Notes: generated by a model from the sequence alone, not told the origin. A stretch of DNA of 64,000 nt from Geodermatophilus siccatus (GCF_900103785.1 NZ_FNHE01000005.1:1-64000), one strand, 5' to 3'. Numbered from the stretch's first letter, positions 21,881-30,914 are shown. Made by a program: numbers and translations.

Positions 21881-21908
21881 TTGACAACGGATGTTGCCGG
21901 AGCGGCAA
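21881..21908. promoter_or_regulatory. Overlapping palindromes between the divergent methyltransferase and XRE-cupin genes
   Basis: TTGCCG-GAG-CGGCAA (21894-21908) covers the Shine-Dalgarno of the XRE gene, and CAAC-GGAT-GTTG (21885-21896) overlaps it. TTGACA at 21881-21886 could be a -35 element. The arrangement suggests an autoregulatory operator for the divergent pair. Confidence 0.5.
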
Positions 21909-22508
21909 ATGGAGGGCATGGCGGACGACGAGGCGACCGACGCGGTGCTCACCGCCGTCGGCCCGCGGCTGCGCGCGCTGCGCCAGCGGCGCGGGCTCAC
22001 CCTGACGCAGCTGTCGGAGGAGACCGGCACCTCGGTCAGCACGCTGTCCCGGCTGGAGTCCGGGCAGCGGCGGCCGACGCTGGAGCTGCTGCTGCCGCTG
22101 GCCCGCGCCCACCAGGTGCCGCTGGACGAGCTGGTCGGCGCGCCGGAGACCGGGGACCCGCGGGTGCACCTGCGTCCGCGCACCCCGGCGCACGGCCTGA
22201 CCGTCGTCCCGCTGACCCGGCGTCCGGGCGGGATCCAGGCGTTCAAGATGGTCTACGCGCCGCGCACCCCGGCCGGTGAGCCGGAGCTGCAGACGCACGA
22301 GGGCTACGACTGGGTGTACGTGCTCTCCGGCCGGCTGCGGCTGCTGCTCGGGGAGCACGACGTCGTCCTCGGCCCCGGGGAGGTCGCCGAGTTCGACACC
22401 CGCACCCCGCACTGGATCGGCAACCCGGGCGACGAGCCCGCCGAGGTGCTGGGCCTGTTCGGCCCGCAGGGCGAGCGGATGCACGTGCGGGCCCGCCCCC
22501 GCCGCTGA
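21909..22508 (+). CDS. XRE-family regulator with C-terminal cupin
   Basis: 199 residues. Helix-turn-helix_3 domain at about 17-71 (LRALRQRRGLTLTQLSEETGTSVSTLSRLESG) and a cupin at about 115-190 (HEGYDWVYVLSGRLRLLLGEHDVVLGPGEVAEFDTRTPHWIGN). In this large family the cupin binds a small ligand and changes DNA binding. ATG 21909 is chosen for GGAG (21899-21902) six bases away; ATG 21918 is an alternative. Divergent from the methyltransferase and followed by a second methyltransferase 41 bases later, so the regulator may control both. Confidence 0.85.
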   Translation: MEGMADDEATDAVLTAVGPRLRALRQRRGLTLTQLSEETGTSVSTLSRLESGQRRPTLELLLPLARAHQVPLDELVGAPETGDPRVHLRPRTPAHGLTVVPLTRRPGGIQAFKMVYAPRTPAGEPELQTHEGYDWVYVLSGRLRLLLGEHDVVLGPGEVAEFDTRTPHWIGNPGDEPAEVLGLFGPQGERMHVRARPRR

Positions 22509-22549
22509 CCGCGTTGTCCGCCCGCTGAGGGCGGTGCCACGATGCCGTC

Positions 22550-23542
22550 GTGCCCGGCTCCGCAGTCGACCGGCTGGCCCGGCTGGCCGACGGTTACCTG
22601 GTCACCCAGCTGCTGCACGTCGCCGTCGAGCTGGGGGTCCCCGACGCGCTGGCCGCCGGTCCGCGCAGCGCCGCCGACCTCGCGCGGGAGCTCGGCGCCG
22701 TGCCCGGCGCCCTGCACCGGGTGCTGCGCGGGCTGGCCGCAGAGGAGGTCCTCGACGAGCTGCCCGACGGCCGCTTCGCGCTGAGCCCGGTCGGCGAGCT
22801 GCTGCGGCCCGGGGTACCGGGCTCGCTGCCCGGTGTGGTGGCCGCCCGCGGCGGGCTCTACTTCCGGTCGGCCGCCGGGCTGCTCACCGCCGTGCGGGAC
22901 GGCGGGACGCCGTTCGAACTCGTCGAGGGACGGCCCTTCTTCGACGCGCTCGCGGCCGAACCCGCGCGGCTGAGGGCGTTCCGCGCGTCGATGGCCGACC
23001 GCTCGGGACGGGAGGCCGGTGCGGTGGTGGCCGTCTACGACGTCTCCGGCCTCGCCTCGGTGGTCGACGTGGGCGGCGGGTCCGGCGTCCTGCTCCGGGC
23101 GGTCCGGGAACGGGCGCCGTCTGCTGACGTGCTGCTGTTCGACCGGCCGGAGGTGGTGGCCGGCTCGGACCTGCCCGCCGTCGGTGGCGACTTCTTCGAG
23201 CAGGTGCCGGCCGGCTCCGACGCCTACCTGCTGTCGCGGGTCCTGCACGACTGGGACGACGACGCCGCCCGCCGGGTGCTCACCGTGTGCCGGACGGCGA
23301 TGCGGCCGGACTCGGTGCTGCTGGTGGTGGAGGCGGTGCTGCCGGAACGCGCCGCCGAGGACCCGGCCGCGGTGCGGATGGACCTCACCATGCTGGTGCT
23401 GCTGCCCGGCCGCGAGCGGACCGCGGCGGAGTACGCCGCCCTGTGCGAGGCGGCCGGGCTGCGGCTCACCCGCGACGTCCCGACCGACGCCGGGGTGCAC
23501 GTGCTCGAGGTGCGCCCGGCGCAGGCCCTCCCACCGGGTTGA
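22550..23542 (+). CDS. O-methyltransferase (hydroxyneurosporene/acetylserotonin type)
   Basis: 330 residues: an N-terminal winged-helix dimerisation domain (LLHVAVELGVPDALAAGPRS, LGAVPGALHRVLRGLAAEEV) and a C-terminal SAM domain with VVDVGGGSGVLLRAV, LFDRPEVV, GDFFEQVPAGSDAYLL and LLSRVLHDWDDDAA. This is the architecture of plant/bacterial small-molecule O-methyltransferases; the acceptor is unknown. GTG at 22550. Follows the XRE-cupin gene in the same direction, so likely co-transcribed. Its stop runs into a palindromic repeat before the convergent nirD. Confidence 0.85.
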   Translation: MPGSAVDRLARLADGYLVTQLLHVAVELGVPDALAAGPRSAADLARELGAVPGALHRVLRGLAAEEVLDELPDGRFALSPVGELLRPGVPGSLPGVVAARGGLYFRSAAGLLTAVRDGGTPFELVEGRPFFDALAAEPARLRAFRASMADRSGREAGAVVAVYDVSGLASVVDVGGGSGVLLRAVRERAPSADVLLFDRPEVVAGSDLPAVGGDFFEQVPAGSDAYLLSRVLHDWDDDAARRVLTVCRTAMRPDSVLLVVEAVLPERAAEDPAAVRMDLTMLVLLPGRERTAAEYAALCEAAGLRLTRDVPTDAGVHVLEVRPAQALPPG

Positions 23543-23610
23543 CCACGGGGTTGTCGCCGGCGACACGCGCCGACACGCCGATGCGACCGGCAACAAGCCC
23601 ATGACCACGG
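23538..23610. repeat. Dispersed intergenic palindromic repeat, copy 1
   Basis: An imperfect inverted repeat: left arm 23538-23560 (starts GTTGACCACGGGGTTGTCG), right arm 23587-23610 (ends in CCCATGACCACGG), core GGCGACACGCGC. It closely matches 60399-60470 including the core. Lies between the convergent methyltransferase and nirD and overlaps the methyltransferase stop codon. Confidence 0.65.
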
Positions 23611-23628
23611 CCGGAGAGGGGTCCCTCC

Positions 23629-24048
23629 TCACACCTCGACGACGATCTCGCCGCCGGACTCGTGCACCGGGTACACGCGGATGGGCGCGGCCCCGGACGT
23701 CGAGGCGCCGTCGGTCCACCGGTAGGCGTAGAGGTGCAGCGGGCAGACCAGCACGTCGACGTCGGTCTGCCCGTCGGCGAGCGGGCCCCCGGCGTGCGGG
23801 CAGGCGGCCTGGGTGGCGTGCAGCGAGCCGTCCCGCAGCCGGAAGACGGCGACCTGCACGCCCCCGGCCACGAACGCCCGCCCCTCCCCCGGCGGCACCT
23901 CCTCGACCCGCCCGACGGCGTACGTCGTACCGCGCGGCGGTGCCGCGGGGCCCGGGCCGCGCACGTCGGTCGCGGGGCTGCCGGGCTCGGTGCCCGGGGT
24001 GGTGGGCCGGGCGGCCTCGAGGTGCCTCACCCCTGTCGCAGCGCTCAT
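23629..24048 (-). CDS. nirD: Nitrite reductase (NADH) small subunit, Rieske type
   Basis: 139 residues. Rieske [2Fe-2S] ligands are CPH and CPLH in CPHAGGPLADG...LVCPLHLYAYRW, as in assimilatory NirD. About 40 unconserved residues precede the fold. Partner of NirB in reduction of nitrite to ammonium in the cytoplasm. The ATG overlaps the nirB TGA (ATGA). A gene-poor repeat follows the stop. Confidence 0.93.
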   Translation of the reverse strand: MSAATGVRHLEAARPTTPGTEPGSPATDVRGPGPAAPPRGTTYAVGRVEEVPPGEGRAFVAGGVQVAVFRLRDGSLHATQAACPHAGGPLADGQTDVDVLVCPLHLYAYRWTDGASTSGAAPIRVYPVHESGGEIVVEV

Positions 24049-26570
24049 CGGACCGGCACCGCCGGCAGCGCGACCAGCGGCAGCGAGGTGCGGAACTGGC
24101 CGGGTGTCGCCGGCTCCTTCCCGTCCTGCCCCCACGGGTCGGCGTAGGCGTCGACCGACTTCTGCATGTTCGCGTCCAGGTCGGCCACGATCCCCTCGCT
24201 GTCCTCGAGCAGCACCGACCGGATCCGCTCCAGGCCGATCCGCGGCACGAAGTCGTAGGTGCGCTCCAGCCAGTTGGCGTTCTCCCGGTAGTACTGCAGG
24301 AACCGGCCGGTGAGCCGGAGCACCTCCTGCGGCGAGTCGACGGTGGCCAGCAGGTCGCCCTTGCGGACGGTGGCCCCGGCGGCGCCGCCGACGTAGACCT
24401 CCCACCTCCCGTTGCCGACGGCCACGACGCCGACGTCCTTGACGTAGGCCTCGGCGCAGTTGCGGGGGCAGCCGACCACGGCGAGCTTCATCTTCGCCGG
24501 GCTCTCGATGCCCTGGAACCGGGTCTCCAGGTCGATGCCGAGCTGGGTGGAGTCGCCCAGGCCGAAGCGGCAGAAGTCGCTGCCCACGCAGGTCTTCACG
24601 GTGCGGAAGCTCTTGCCGTAGGCGTACCCCGAGGGCATGCCCAGGTCGTCCCACACCGCCGGCAGGTCCTCCTTGCGCACCCCCAGCAGGTCGATGCGCT
24701 GCCCGCCGGTCACCTTGACCATCGGGACCTCGTACTTCTCGGCCACCTCGGCGATCCGGCGCAGCTGGGCCGGCGTGGTCACCCCGCCCTTCATCTGCGG
24801 GACGACGGAGAAGGTGCCGTCGCGCTGGATGTTGGCGTGCACCCGGTCGTTGATGAACTCGCCGTCCTTCTCGGGGACGAAGTCCACGCCCCAGACCATC
24901 TTGAGCAGCGAGGTCAGACCCATCTTGGACCTCGCGTCCTCCTTGCCGCCGGGGGCGAGCGCGGCGAACACCGCCGACACGCTGCGCAGGTCCTGCTCGC
25001 GGATGGCGGCCACCAGCTCGGGCTTGGCCATCGGGATGCCCGGCACGTAGTACGAGGCAGCCGGGTCCTCGGCGAGGTCGCCGTCGGCGGCCCACTCGAC
25101 GATCTGCTTGACGAGGGACCTGCACGAGCCGCAGCCCTTGCCGGCACGGGTGGCGTCCATGACCGCGCCGACGCTGCCGCAGCCGCCGGCGACGGCACCG
25201 CAGATGTCGCCCTTCGAGACCCCGTTGCAGTTGCACACCTGCGAGTCGGCCGGCATCTCGGCGACGCCGACCTCCGCGGCGCCGTCGGAGAGGTCGACCA
25301 GCAGCCGGATCCGCTCCTCCGGCAGCGGCACGCCGCGGTCGAAGGCCTGGGTCAGGTAGGCGACCTTGCGGGTGTCGCCGAGCAGCGTGGCGCCGATCAG
25401 CCGGTCGTCGCGGATCACCACCGACAGGTGCACCCCGCGCTTGGGCTCGGAGATGACGAGGAACTCGTCGTCCTCCCTCTCGGGGGTGTTGACCCCCATG
25501 GTGGCGACGTCGACGCCGGCCACCTTGAGCTTGGTCGCCGTCCGGCTGCCGTGGTACTCCGCCCCGGGATCGGTGCCCGTGAGGACGTCGGCCAGCACCC
25601 TGGCGTGCTCCCACGCCGGTTGCACCAGGCCGTACACCGAGCCGCGGTGCTGCGCGCACTCGCCGATGGCGTAGACGTCGGGGTCGTCGGTGCGCAGCTG
25701 GTCGTCGACCACGATGCCGCGCTCGACCTCCAACCCGGAGCGCAGCGCGACGTCGCTGTGCGGCCGGACGCCGGCGGCGACGACGAGCAGGTCGCAGTCC
25801 AGCCGCCGTCCGTCCTTGAGCACGACACCTTCGACGTGCTCGGCACCGAGCACCTCGGTGGCCAGGACGTCGAGGTGGACGTCGATCCCCAGCGACTCGA
25901 CGCTCCTCCTGAGGATGGCACCGGCCTCGGCGTCGAGCTGGGCGTTCATCAGCCACGGCATGGCGTGCACCAGCTCGACCTGGAGGCCGTGGCCCTGCAG
26001 CGCGCGGGCGGCCTCGAGTCCGAGCAGCCCGCCGCCCATGACGACGGCCCTCCGGCAGCGGCCGGTGGCCTCCAGCAGGGCGCGGGTCTCGTCGATGGTG
26101 CGGAACCCGAAGACGCCGGGCAGCAGGCTGCCGTCCTCGCGGCGGACGCCGGTCATCGGCGGGATGAACGAGTAGCTGCCGGTGGCCAGCACCAGGTGGT
26201 CGTAGGGGGTGACCGAGCCGTCGGCGCCGAGGACGGTCTTGGCGGCGGTGTCGATGCGCTCGACCCGGATCCCGGCGCGCAGGTGCACGCCGTTGTCGGC
26301 GTACCAGTCGTGGCTGTTGAGGACGATGTCGTCCTCGTGCGACTCCCCGGCCAGCACCGGCGAGAGCATGATCCGGTTGTAGTTGCCGTGCGGCTCGTCG
26401 CCGAGGACGGTGATGCGGAACTGGTCGCCGCCGCCGCGCTCGAGCACCTCCTCGACCAGCCGGGCCCCGGCCATGCCGTTGCCCACCACGACCAGCCGGG
26501 CGCGGGGGTCGAGCTCGTCGTCGAGCGAGAGGGACGTCAGGCCGGTCGGCCGGCCACCCAGGACGGTCAT
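24045..26570 (-). CDS. nirB: Nitrite reductase (NADH) large subunit
   Basis: 841 residues. N-terminal FAD/NAD(P) module (LVVVGNGMAGARLVEEVLE, VVMGGGLLGLEAARAL), BFD-like [2Fe-2S] region with QVCNCNGVSKGDIC and GKGCGSC, then ferredoxin-like half domains and the sirohaem/[4Fe-4S] domain with C661-x5-C667 and C701-x3-C705 (TCVGSDFC, GCPRNC). It reduces nitrite to ammonium with NADH. ATG at 26568-26570 shares one base with the nasA stop (TGATG), and nirD overlaps downstream: one polycistronic unit nasA-nirB-nirD. Confidence 0.97.
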   Translation of the reverse strand: MTVLGGRPTGLTSLSLDDELDPRARLVVVGNGMAGARLVEEVLERGGGDQFRITVLGDEPHGNYNRIMLSPVLAGESHEDDIVLNSHDWYADNGVHLRAGIRVERIDTAAKTVLGADGSVTPYDHLVLATGSYSFIPPMTGVRREDGSLLPGVFGFRTIDETRALLEATGRCRRAVVMGGGLLGLEAARALQGHGLQVELVHAMPWLMNAQLDAEAGAILRRSVESLGIDVHLDVLATEVLGAEHVEGVVLKDGRRLDCDLLVVAAGVRPHSDVALRSGLEVERGIVVDDQLRTDDPDVYAIGECAQHRGSVYGLVQPAWEHARVLADVLTGTDPGAEYHGSRTATKLKVAGVDVATMGVNTPEREDDEFLVISEPKRGVHLSVVIRDDRLIGATLLGDTRKVAYLTQAFDRGVPLPEERIRLLVDLSDGAAEVGVAEMPADSQVCNCNGVSKGDICGAVAGGCGSVGAVMDATRAGKGCGSCRSLVKQIVEWAADGDLAEDPAASYYVPGIPMAKPELVAAIREQDLRSVSAVFAALAPGGKEDARSKMGLTSLLKMVWGVDFVPEKDGEFINDRVHANIQRDGTFSVVPQMKGGVTTPAQLRRIAEVAEKYEVPMVKVTGGQRIDLLGVRKEDLPAVWDDLGMPSGYAYGKSFRTVKTCVGSDFCRFGLGDSTQLGIDLETRFQGIESPAKMKLAVVGCPRNCAEAYVKDVGVVAVGNGRWEVYVGGAAGATVRKGDLLATVDSPQEVLRLTGRFLQYYRENANWLERTYDFVPRIGLERIRSVLLEDSEGIVADLDANMQKSVDAYADPWGQDGKEPATPGQFRTSLPLVALPAVPVR

Positions 26571-29233
26571 CAGACCTCCACCAGCCCGAGGTCGACGACC
26601 AGCTCACCGGTGACGCCGATGGGCGCGGCCGCCTGCAGCTCGACGACCGTGCCACCGGGCAGGTCCTCGACGACCCGCAGCGGGACGTGCACGTCACCCT
26701 TGGCGCCGATCGGGAACCAGCGGACCGGCACCCCGTCGCGGACCAGCAGCACGTACACCAGGTGGTCGGTGGAGTTGCCGCCGCGGAAGTAGAGCGCCTG
26801 CGCGGTGGCGCCCGAGGGCACCGTGTAGCGCAGCGCCGGGTCGACGGGGCCGGGCTTGTCCAGGCCCTCGCCCGTGATCGGGTACACGCCTTGCAGGAAC
26901 CGTGGGGTGCTCTTCACGCGGGGGGTCCTCCTCGGGACGGGGCGGGACGGCGGGAGCGGGGTGCGCGCCGCGGGCTGTTCGTGGGGACGGGGCTCGGGCT
27001 GGCCGGCGGCGTCGGGTGCGGGCAGCCGCTCGACCGGGCCGGCGACGCGGGTGACGGCGACCGCGCAGACCTTGAAGGCCGGCATCCCCGACGTGGGGTC
27101 CAGCGCCGGGTCGGTCAGCGCGTTGGCCGACGAGCCGCCGCCCCAGTGGAAGGGCGCGAAGACGACGTCGGGACGGACGTCGTCGGTTAGGTGCGCCGAG
27201 AAGCGGGCCCGGCCGCGACGGGTGGCCAGCTCGACGACGTCGTCCGGGCCGATGCCGAGACGCCGCGCGAGGTCGGGGTGCAGCTCGGCCCGCGGCAGCG
27301 GCGCGACCAGCTGCAGGCTCCTGGTCCGCCGGGTCTGGGTGCCCGACTGGTACTGCGCCAGCACCCGGCCGGTGGTGAGCACGTAGGGGTACTGCGCGTC
27401 GGGCCGCTCGTGCGCCTCGACGTGCTCGACGCGCAGGAAGCGGGCCCGCCCGTCCGGGGTGGCGAAGCGGTCGAGGAACAGCCGCGGGGTGCCGGGGTGC
27501 TCCGGCGCGGGGCAGGGCCAGAAGACCCCCTGCTCCTCGTCGATGCGCCGGTAGGTGATGCCGGAGTAGTCGGCCGCTCCCCCGGCGCTGGCCCGGCCGA
27601 GCTCGGCGAAGACCGTCTCGGCGTCCCCGCTGAACCCCGGCGCCCCCAGGCGCTCGGCCAGCTCGGCGAGCAGCTGCAGGTCGTCGCGGACGCCGTCGGG
27701 CGGGTCCAGCGCGCGCCGGCGGCGGAGGACCCGCCCCTCGACGTTGGTCATCGTGCCGTCCTCCTCGGCCCACATGGCGCTGGGCAGGACCACGTCGGCG
27801 AGCTCGGCGGTCTCGGAGAGGAAGAAGTCGCTGACCGCGAGGAAGTCCAGGTCGGCCAGGCGGCTGATCACCCGGCGGGCGTCCGGGGCGGAGACCGCGA
27901 CGTTGGAGGCGAGCACCAGCAGGGTCCGCACGCCGCCGTCGGTGCCGAGGGCGTCGAGCAGCTCGAAGGCCGACGGCCCCGGCTGCGGCAGGTCGTCGGG
28001 GTCGACGCCCCAGACCGCGGCGACGTGCGCGCGGGCGGCCGGGTCGGCGAGCCGGCGGTAGCCGGGCAGCTGGTCGGCCTTCTGCCCGTGCTCGCGGCCG
28101 CCCTGCCCGTTGCCCTGGCCGGTGACCGTGGCCCAGCCGCTGCCCTCGCGGCCGGGCAGGCCGAGGGCCAGCGCCAGGTTGATCCAGGCCTGGGCGGTGT
28201 CGGTGCCGCTGCGGTGCTGCTCGGCGCCGCGGGCGGTGAGCACGATCGCCCGCTCGGCGCGGGCGAGGGCGAAGACGGTGCGGCGCTGGTCGGCGACGGG
28301 GACGCCGGTCAGCCGCTCCACCCGGTCCGGCCAGTAGGCCCCGACCCCCTCCCGGACCTGGTCGAAACCGGTGGTGCGCGCCGCGACGTACGCCTCGTCG
28401 ACCAGGCCCTCGGCGATCGCGATGTGCAGCAGCCCGTTGGCCAGGGCCAGGTCGGTGCCCGGCAGCGGCTGCAGGTGCAGGGCGGCGTTGCGGGCGGTCG
28501 CCGTCCGGCGGGGGTCCACCACGACGTGCTGCGCGCCGCGGGCCCGGCCCTCGTCGAACCACTGCATCGCCGGGGGCATGGTGTCGGCCGGGTTGGACCC
28601 CACCAGGACGACGACGTCGGCCGCGGCGATGTCGGACAGCGGGAAGGGCATGCCGCGGTCGAGGCCGAAGGCGCGGTTGGCCGCGCCCGCGGCCGAGGAC
28701 ATGCAGAACCGGCCGTTGTAGTCGATGGCGCTCGTCCGCAGCGCGACCCGGGCGAACTTGCCGAACTGGTAGGCCTGCTCGTTGGTCAGCCCGCCGCCGC
28801 CGAAGCAGCCGACGGCGTCGCGGCCGTGCGCGTCCTGGGTCCGCTCGATCGCGGCGACGACCCGGTCCAGCGCCTCGTCCCACGTGCTCTCGACCAGCGG
28901 GCTGCCGCGGTCGCCCGGGACGGCGCGCACCAGCGGGCGGGTCAGCCGCTCGGGGTGGTCGAGCAGCTCCGGTGCCGACCAGCCCTTGGAGCACAGGCCG
29001 CCGCGGTTGGTCGGGAAGTCGGCCGGCTGCAGCGTCGCCGGGCGGTCGCCGGCGGTCATCGTGACCCCGCACTGCAGGGAGCAGTAGGGGCAGTGGGTCT
29101 GCGTCGTCCGGGTGCGCGGGCCGGCCCCGGCGAGCACTCCGGGCAGGGCGGTCGCGGTCACGTCGACGAGGTTCGCCGGTGCCGGTTTCCCGGCGACGGC
29201 ATCGGCGTCAAGCCTGCGTTCCGTCGACCTCAC
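26570..29233 (-). CDS. nasA: Assimilatory nitrate reductase, molybdopterin type, with fused C-terminal domain
   Basis: 887 residues. [4Fe-4S] ligands C48, C51, C55 and C81 (HCPYCSLQC, GLCSKGW) open a bis-MGD oxidoreductase domain (FGGGGLTNEQAYQFGKF, DYNGRFCMSSAA, GSNPADTMPP, NLALALGLPGREGSG, DFFLSETAELADVVLPSAMWAEEDGTMTN) and a MGD-binding C-domain (LTTGRVLAQYQSGTQTRRT). It reduces nitrate to nitrite. After a Pro-rich linker (about 740-770) a further about 115-residue beta-rich segment follows (TPRFLQGVYPITGEGLDKP to the end), which I recall as a separate small protein in related nitrate loci; here it is fused. GTG 29233 lacks a good ribosome site; GTG 29161 would be an alternative giving 863 residues. 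Confidence 0.92.
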   Translation of the reverse strand: MRSTERRLDADAVAGKPAPANLVDVTATALPGVLAGAGPRTRTTQTHCPYCSLQCGVTMTAGDRPATLQPADFPTNRGGLCSKGWSAPELLDHPERLTRPLVRAVPGDRGSPLVESTWDEALDRVVAAIERTQDAHGRDAVGCFGGGGLTNEQAYQFGKFARVALRTSAIDYNGRFCMSSAAGAANRAFGLDRGMPFPLSDIAAADVVVLVGSNPADTMPPAMQWFDEGRARGAQHVVVDPRRTATARNAALHLQPLPGTDLALANGLLHIAIAEGLVDEAYVAARTTGFDQVREGVGAYWPDRVERLTGVPVADQRRTVFALARAERAIVLTARGAEQHRSGTDTAQAWINLALALGLPGREGSGWATVTGQGNGQGGREHGQKADQLPGYRRLADPAARAHVAAVWGVDPDDLPQPGPSAFELLDALGTDGGVRTLLVLASNVAVSAPDARRVISRLADLDFLAVSDFFLSETAELADVVLPSAMWAEEDGTMTNVEGRVLRRRRALDPPDGVRDDLQLLAELAERLGAPGFSGDAETVFAELGRASAGGAADYSGITYRRIDEEQGVFWPCPAPEHPGTPRLFLDRFATPDGRARFLRVEHVEAHERPDAQYPYVLTTGRVLAQYQSGTQTRRTRSLQLVAPLPRAELHPDLARRLGIGPDDVVELATRRGRARFSAHLTDDVRPDVVFAPFHWGGGSSANALTDPALDPTSGMPAFKVCAVAVTRVAGPVERLPAPDAAGQPEPRPHEQPAARTPLPPSRPVPRRTPRVKSTPRFLQGVYPITGEGLDKPGPVDPALRYTVPSGATAQALYFRGGNSTDHLVYVLLVRDGVPVRWFPIGAKGDVHVPLRVVEDLPGGTVVELQAAAPIGVTGELVVDLGLVEV

Positions 29234-29264
29234 GCCGTCCCGGCGGCGACTGTTAGGCCACCCC

Positions 29265-29270
29265 TACGCT
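29265..29270 (+). promoter_or_regulatory. Candidate -10 element for leaderless GNAT transcript
   Basis: TACGCT ends 6 bases before the GTG at 29277, the spacing expected for a transcript starting at its own start codon. No Shine-Dalgarno is present for this gene, which fits leaderless translation. Confidence 0.4.
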
Positions 29271-29276
29271 GGCCGG

Positions 29277-29915
29277 GTGGCCGACCGCGTGATCACCGTG
29301 CACCTCGGCGCCCCGTCGGTCCGCCCCGCCGAGCAGCGCGACGTGCCCCGGATCGCCGCCACCCTCACCCTCGTGCAGGCCACGTCGCGCTGGACCCGCT
29401 GGGCGCTGCCGGAGGACGGCCGGGTGCAGCGGCTGACCCGGCTCGCCGAGCTCGACGCCGGGCACCGCGCGGTCTCCACCGGCACCGGCTGGGTCACCGA
29501 GGACGTCACCGCCGTCGCCGCGTGGCACGCCCCCGAGGGCGCGCCGGGCACCCGGCCGCTGCCCGACGACGTCCGTGCCGCGCTGGCCACCGAGCTGCCG
29601 CACGTGCACGGCTCCCGATGGGACGCCGTCCGCCGGACCCGCGAGCTGGTCGACGCCGCCCGCCCGGCCGGACCGCACTGGTGGCTGGCCCACCTGGGCA
29701 CCCGGCCCAGCAGCCGACGGCACGGCTACGGGACGGCGCTGCTGCAGCCGGCGCTCGAGCGCTGCGACGAGGACGGCCTGCCCGCAGCCGCCGTAGTCTC
29801 GACCTGGGCCGCCGTCCGGTTCCTGCGGCGGCTCGGCTTCGACGTCGACCAGGCGATGGACAGCTCCGACGGCACGCTGCCGCTCTGGCTGCTGGTGCGC
29901 CCGCCGCGGGACTGA
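29277..29915 (+). CDS. GNAT-family N-acetyltransferase
   Basis: 212 residues, single GNAT fold. Acetyl-CoA-binding motif A is WWLAHLGTRPSSRRHGYGTALLQPALERCDEDG, followed by a beta-bulge region AAVVSTWAAVRFLRRLGFDV and a C-terminal strand. The first 50 residues have the RPAEQRDVPRIAATL opening common to these enzymes. Substrate unknown. GTG 29277 is favoured for the leaderless promoter; GTG 29289 is possible. Divergent from nasA with a 43-base gap, which must also carry the nasA promoter. Confidence 0.8.
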   Translation: MADRVITVHLGAPSVRPAEQRDVPRIAATLTLVQATSRWTRWALPEDGRVQRLTRLAELDAGHRAVSTGTGWVTEDVTAVAAWHAPEGAPGTRPLPDDVRAALATELPHVHGSRWDAVRRTRELVDAARPAGPHWWLAHLGTRPSSRRHGYGTALLQPALERCDEDGLPAAAVVSTWAAVRFLRRLGFDVDQAMDSSDGTLPLWLLVRPPRD

Positions 29916-29927
29916 CCGCTGCCCGGC

Positions 29928-29950
29928 GGGGAGGGTGAGGGGCCCTCCCC
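29928..29950. terminator. Terminator hairpin after the GNAT gene
   Basis: GGGGAGGG (29928-29935), 7-base loop, CCCTCCCC (29943-29950): perfect 8-bp stem between convergent genes. The rest of the interval to 30090 shows no gene. Confidence 0.6.
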
Positions 29951-30090
29951 CACTGCCACCTGACACGGCCTGCCCGCGACGTCCCGGTCGGTGCCGCACG
30001 TCGACGGCCGTCCGCTGGGCTGTCGCGGACCCCGCATCGACGATGCGGTGGTCTTCGACGAGCTCGCCGAGACGCCGCCTGCGGCGCCGG

Positions 30091-30366
30091 CTACGAGCGG
30101 TTGCCGGACCTGGTGTCCCCGCTGACGTTCCCGGCCCCGTTCCCGGTGTCGTCCCGAGGCGACTGCTCGCGGACGTCCTTGAGCGCGTTGAGCGCAGAGA
30201 CCATCGCTGCAGCCGCCATGGCGATGACGACCAGGAAAGCGCCGATGAGCACCCAGCGCTCCACGTCGAGCCGGAAGCCTGACGCCGACATGATGACGGC
30301 CGTGAGGACCAGGATGAGTGCCACGAGAGCACCGACGACCAGGGACCAGAGGATGGTCGATCTCAT
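30091..30366 (-). CDS. Small two-helix membrane protein
   Basis: 91 residues: helix 1 about 6-28 (LWSLVVGALVALILVLTAVI), helix 2 about 39-62 (VLIGAFLVVIAMAAAAMVSA), then a polar, Asn/Gly/Asp-rich tail. Function unknown. ATG 30364-30366 has GGAAGGGG upstream. No recognisable domain; codon use is like its neighbours, which supports a real gene. Confidence 0.65.
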   Translation of the reverse strand: MRSTILWSLVVGALVALILVLTAVIMSASGFRLDVERWVLIGAFLVVIAMAAAAMVSALNALKDVREQSPRDDTGNGAGNVSGDTRSGNRS

Positions 30367-30476
30367 GATGTGCCCCTTCCGGAGGAATGCGGTCCCGCAC
30401 GGTGGTCCAGGAGTCGGGCAGGCACGGTGACCGACTGTCCGGGCATCACCGTGTTCTCTGCCGGATCGACCCGCGG

Positions 30477-30914
30477 TCAGCTCTCGTTCAGCGCCTGGGC
30501 GAGCATCACGATGATGCCGCTGGGGCCGCGCACATAGGTGAGCTTGTAGGCGTCCCCGTAGGTCGCCACGCCGCGCAGTGGGTGGCAGCCGTGCCTCGCG
30601 GCGATCTCGAGCGCCTCGTCGATGTCGTCGACCGAGAAGGCGACGCGGTGCATGCCGATCTCGTTGGGCCGGGTGGGCTCCGTCTCGATCGCGTCGGGGT
30701 GGATGTACTCGAAGAGCTCGAGGCGACCGTTGCCGTCCGGCGTCTGGAGCATGGCGATGGTGGCATGGTTGCCGTCGAGGCCGACGGCGGTGTCGGCCCA
30801 CTCTCCACTGACCGTGTCACGGCCGAGGACGGTCAGCCCGAGGTCGGTGAAGAAGGCGATCGTCGCTTCGAGGTCGCGGACGGCGATGCCGACGTTCTCG
30901 AGTCTGATGGGCAC
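30477..30914 (-). CDS. VOC/glyoxalase-superfamily protein
   Basis: 145 residues with two beta-alpha-beta-beta-beta units: VGIAVRDLEATIAFFTDLGL opening the first, MHRVAFSVDDIDEALEIAARHG opening the second, and FEYIHP. In metal-dependent members the first strand His and a last-strand Glu are ligands; here they read Asn and Met, so metal binding is doubtful and a binding or resistance role is possible. GTG 30912-30914 gives the family length. Followed on the same strand by the two-helix protein after 110 bases. Confidence 0.8.
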   Translation of the reverse strand: MPIRLENVGIAVRDLEATIAFFTDLGLTVLGRDTVSGEWADTAVGLDGNHATIAMLQTPDGNGRLELFEYIHPDAIETEPTRPNEIGMHRVAFSVDDIDEALEIAARHGCHPLRGVATYGDAYKLTYVRGPSGIIVMLAQALNES

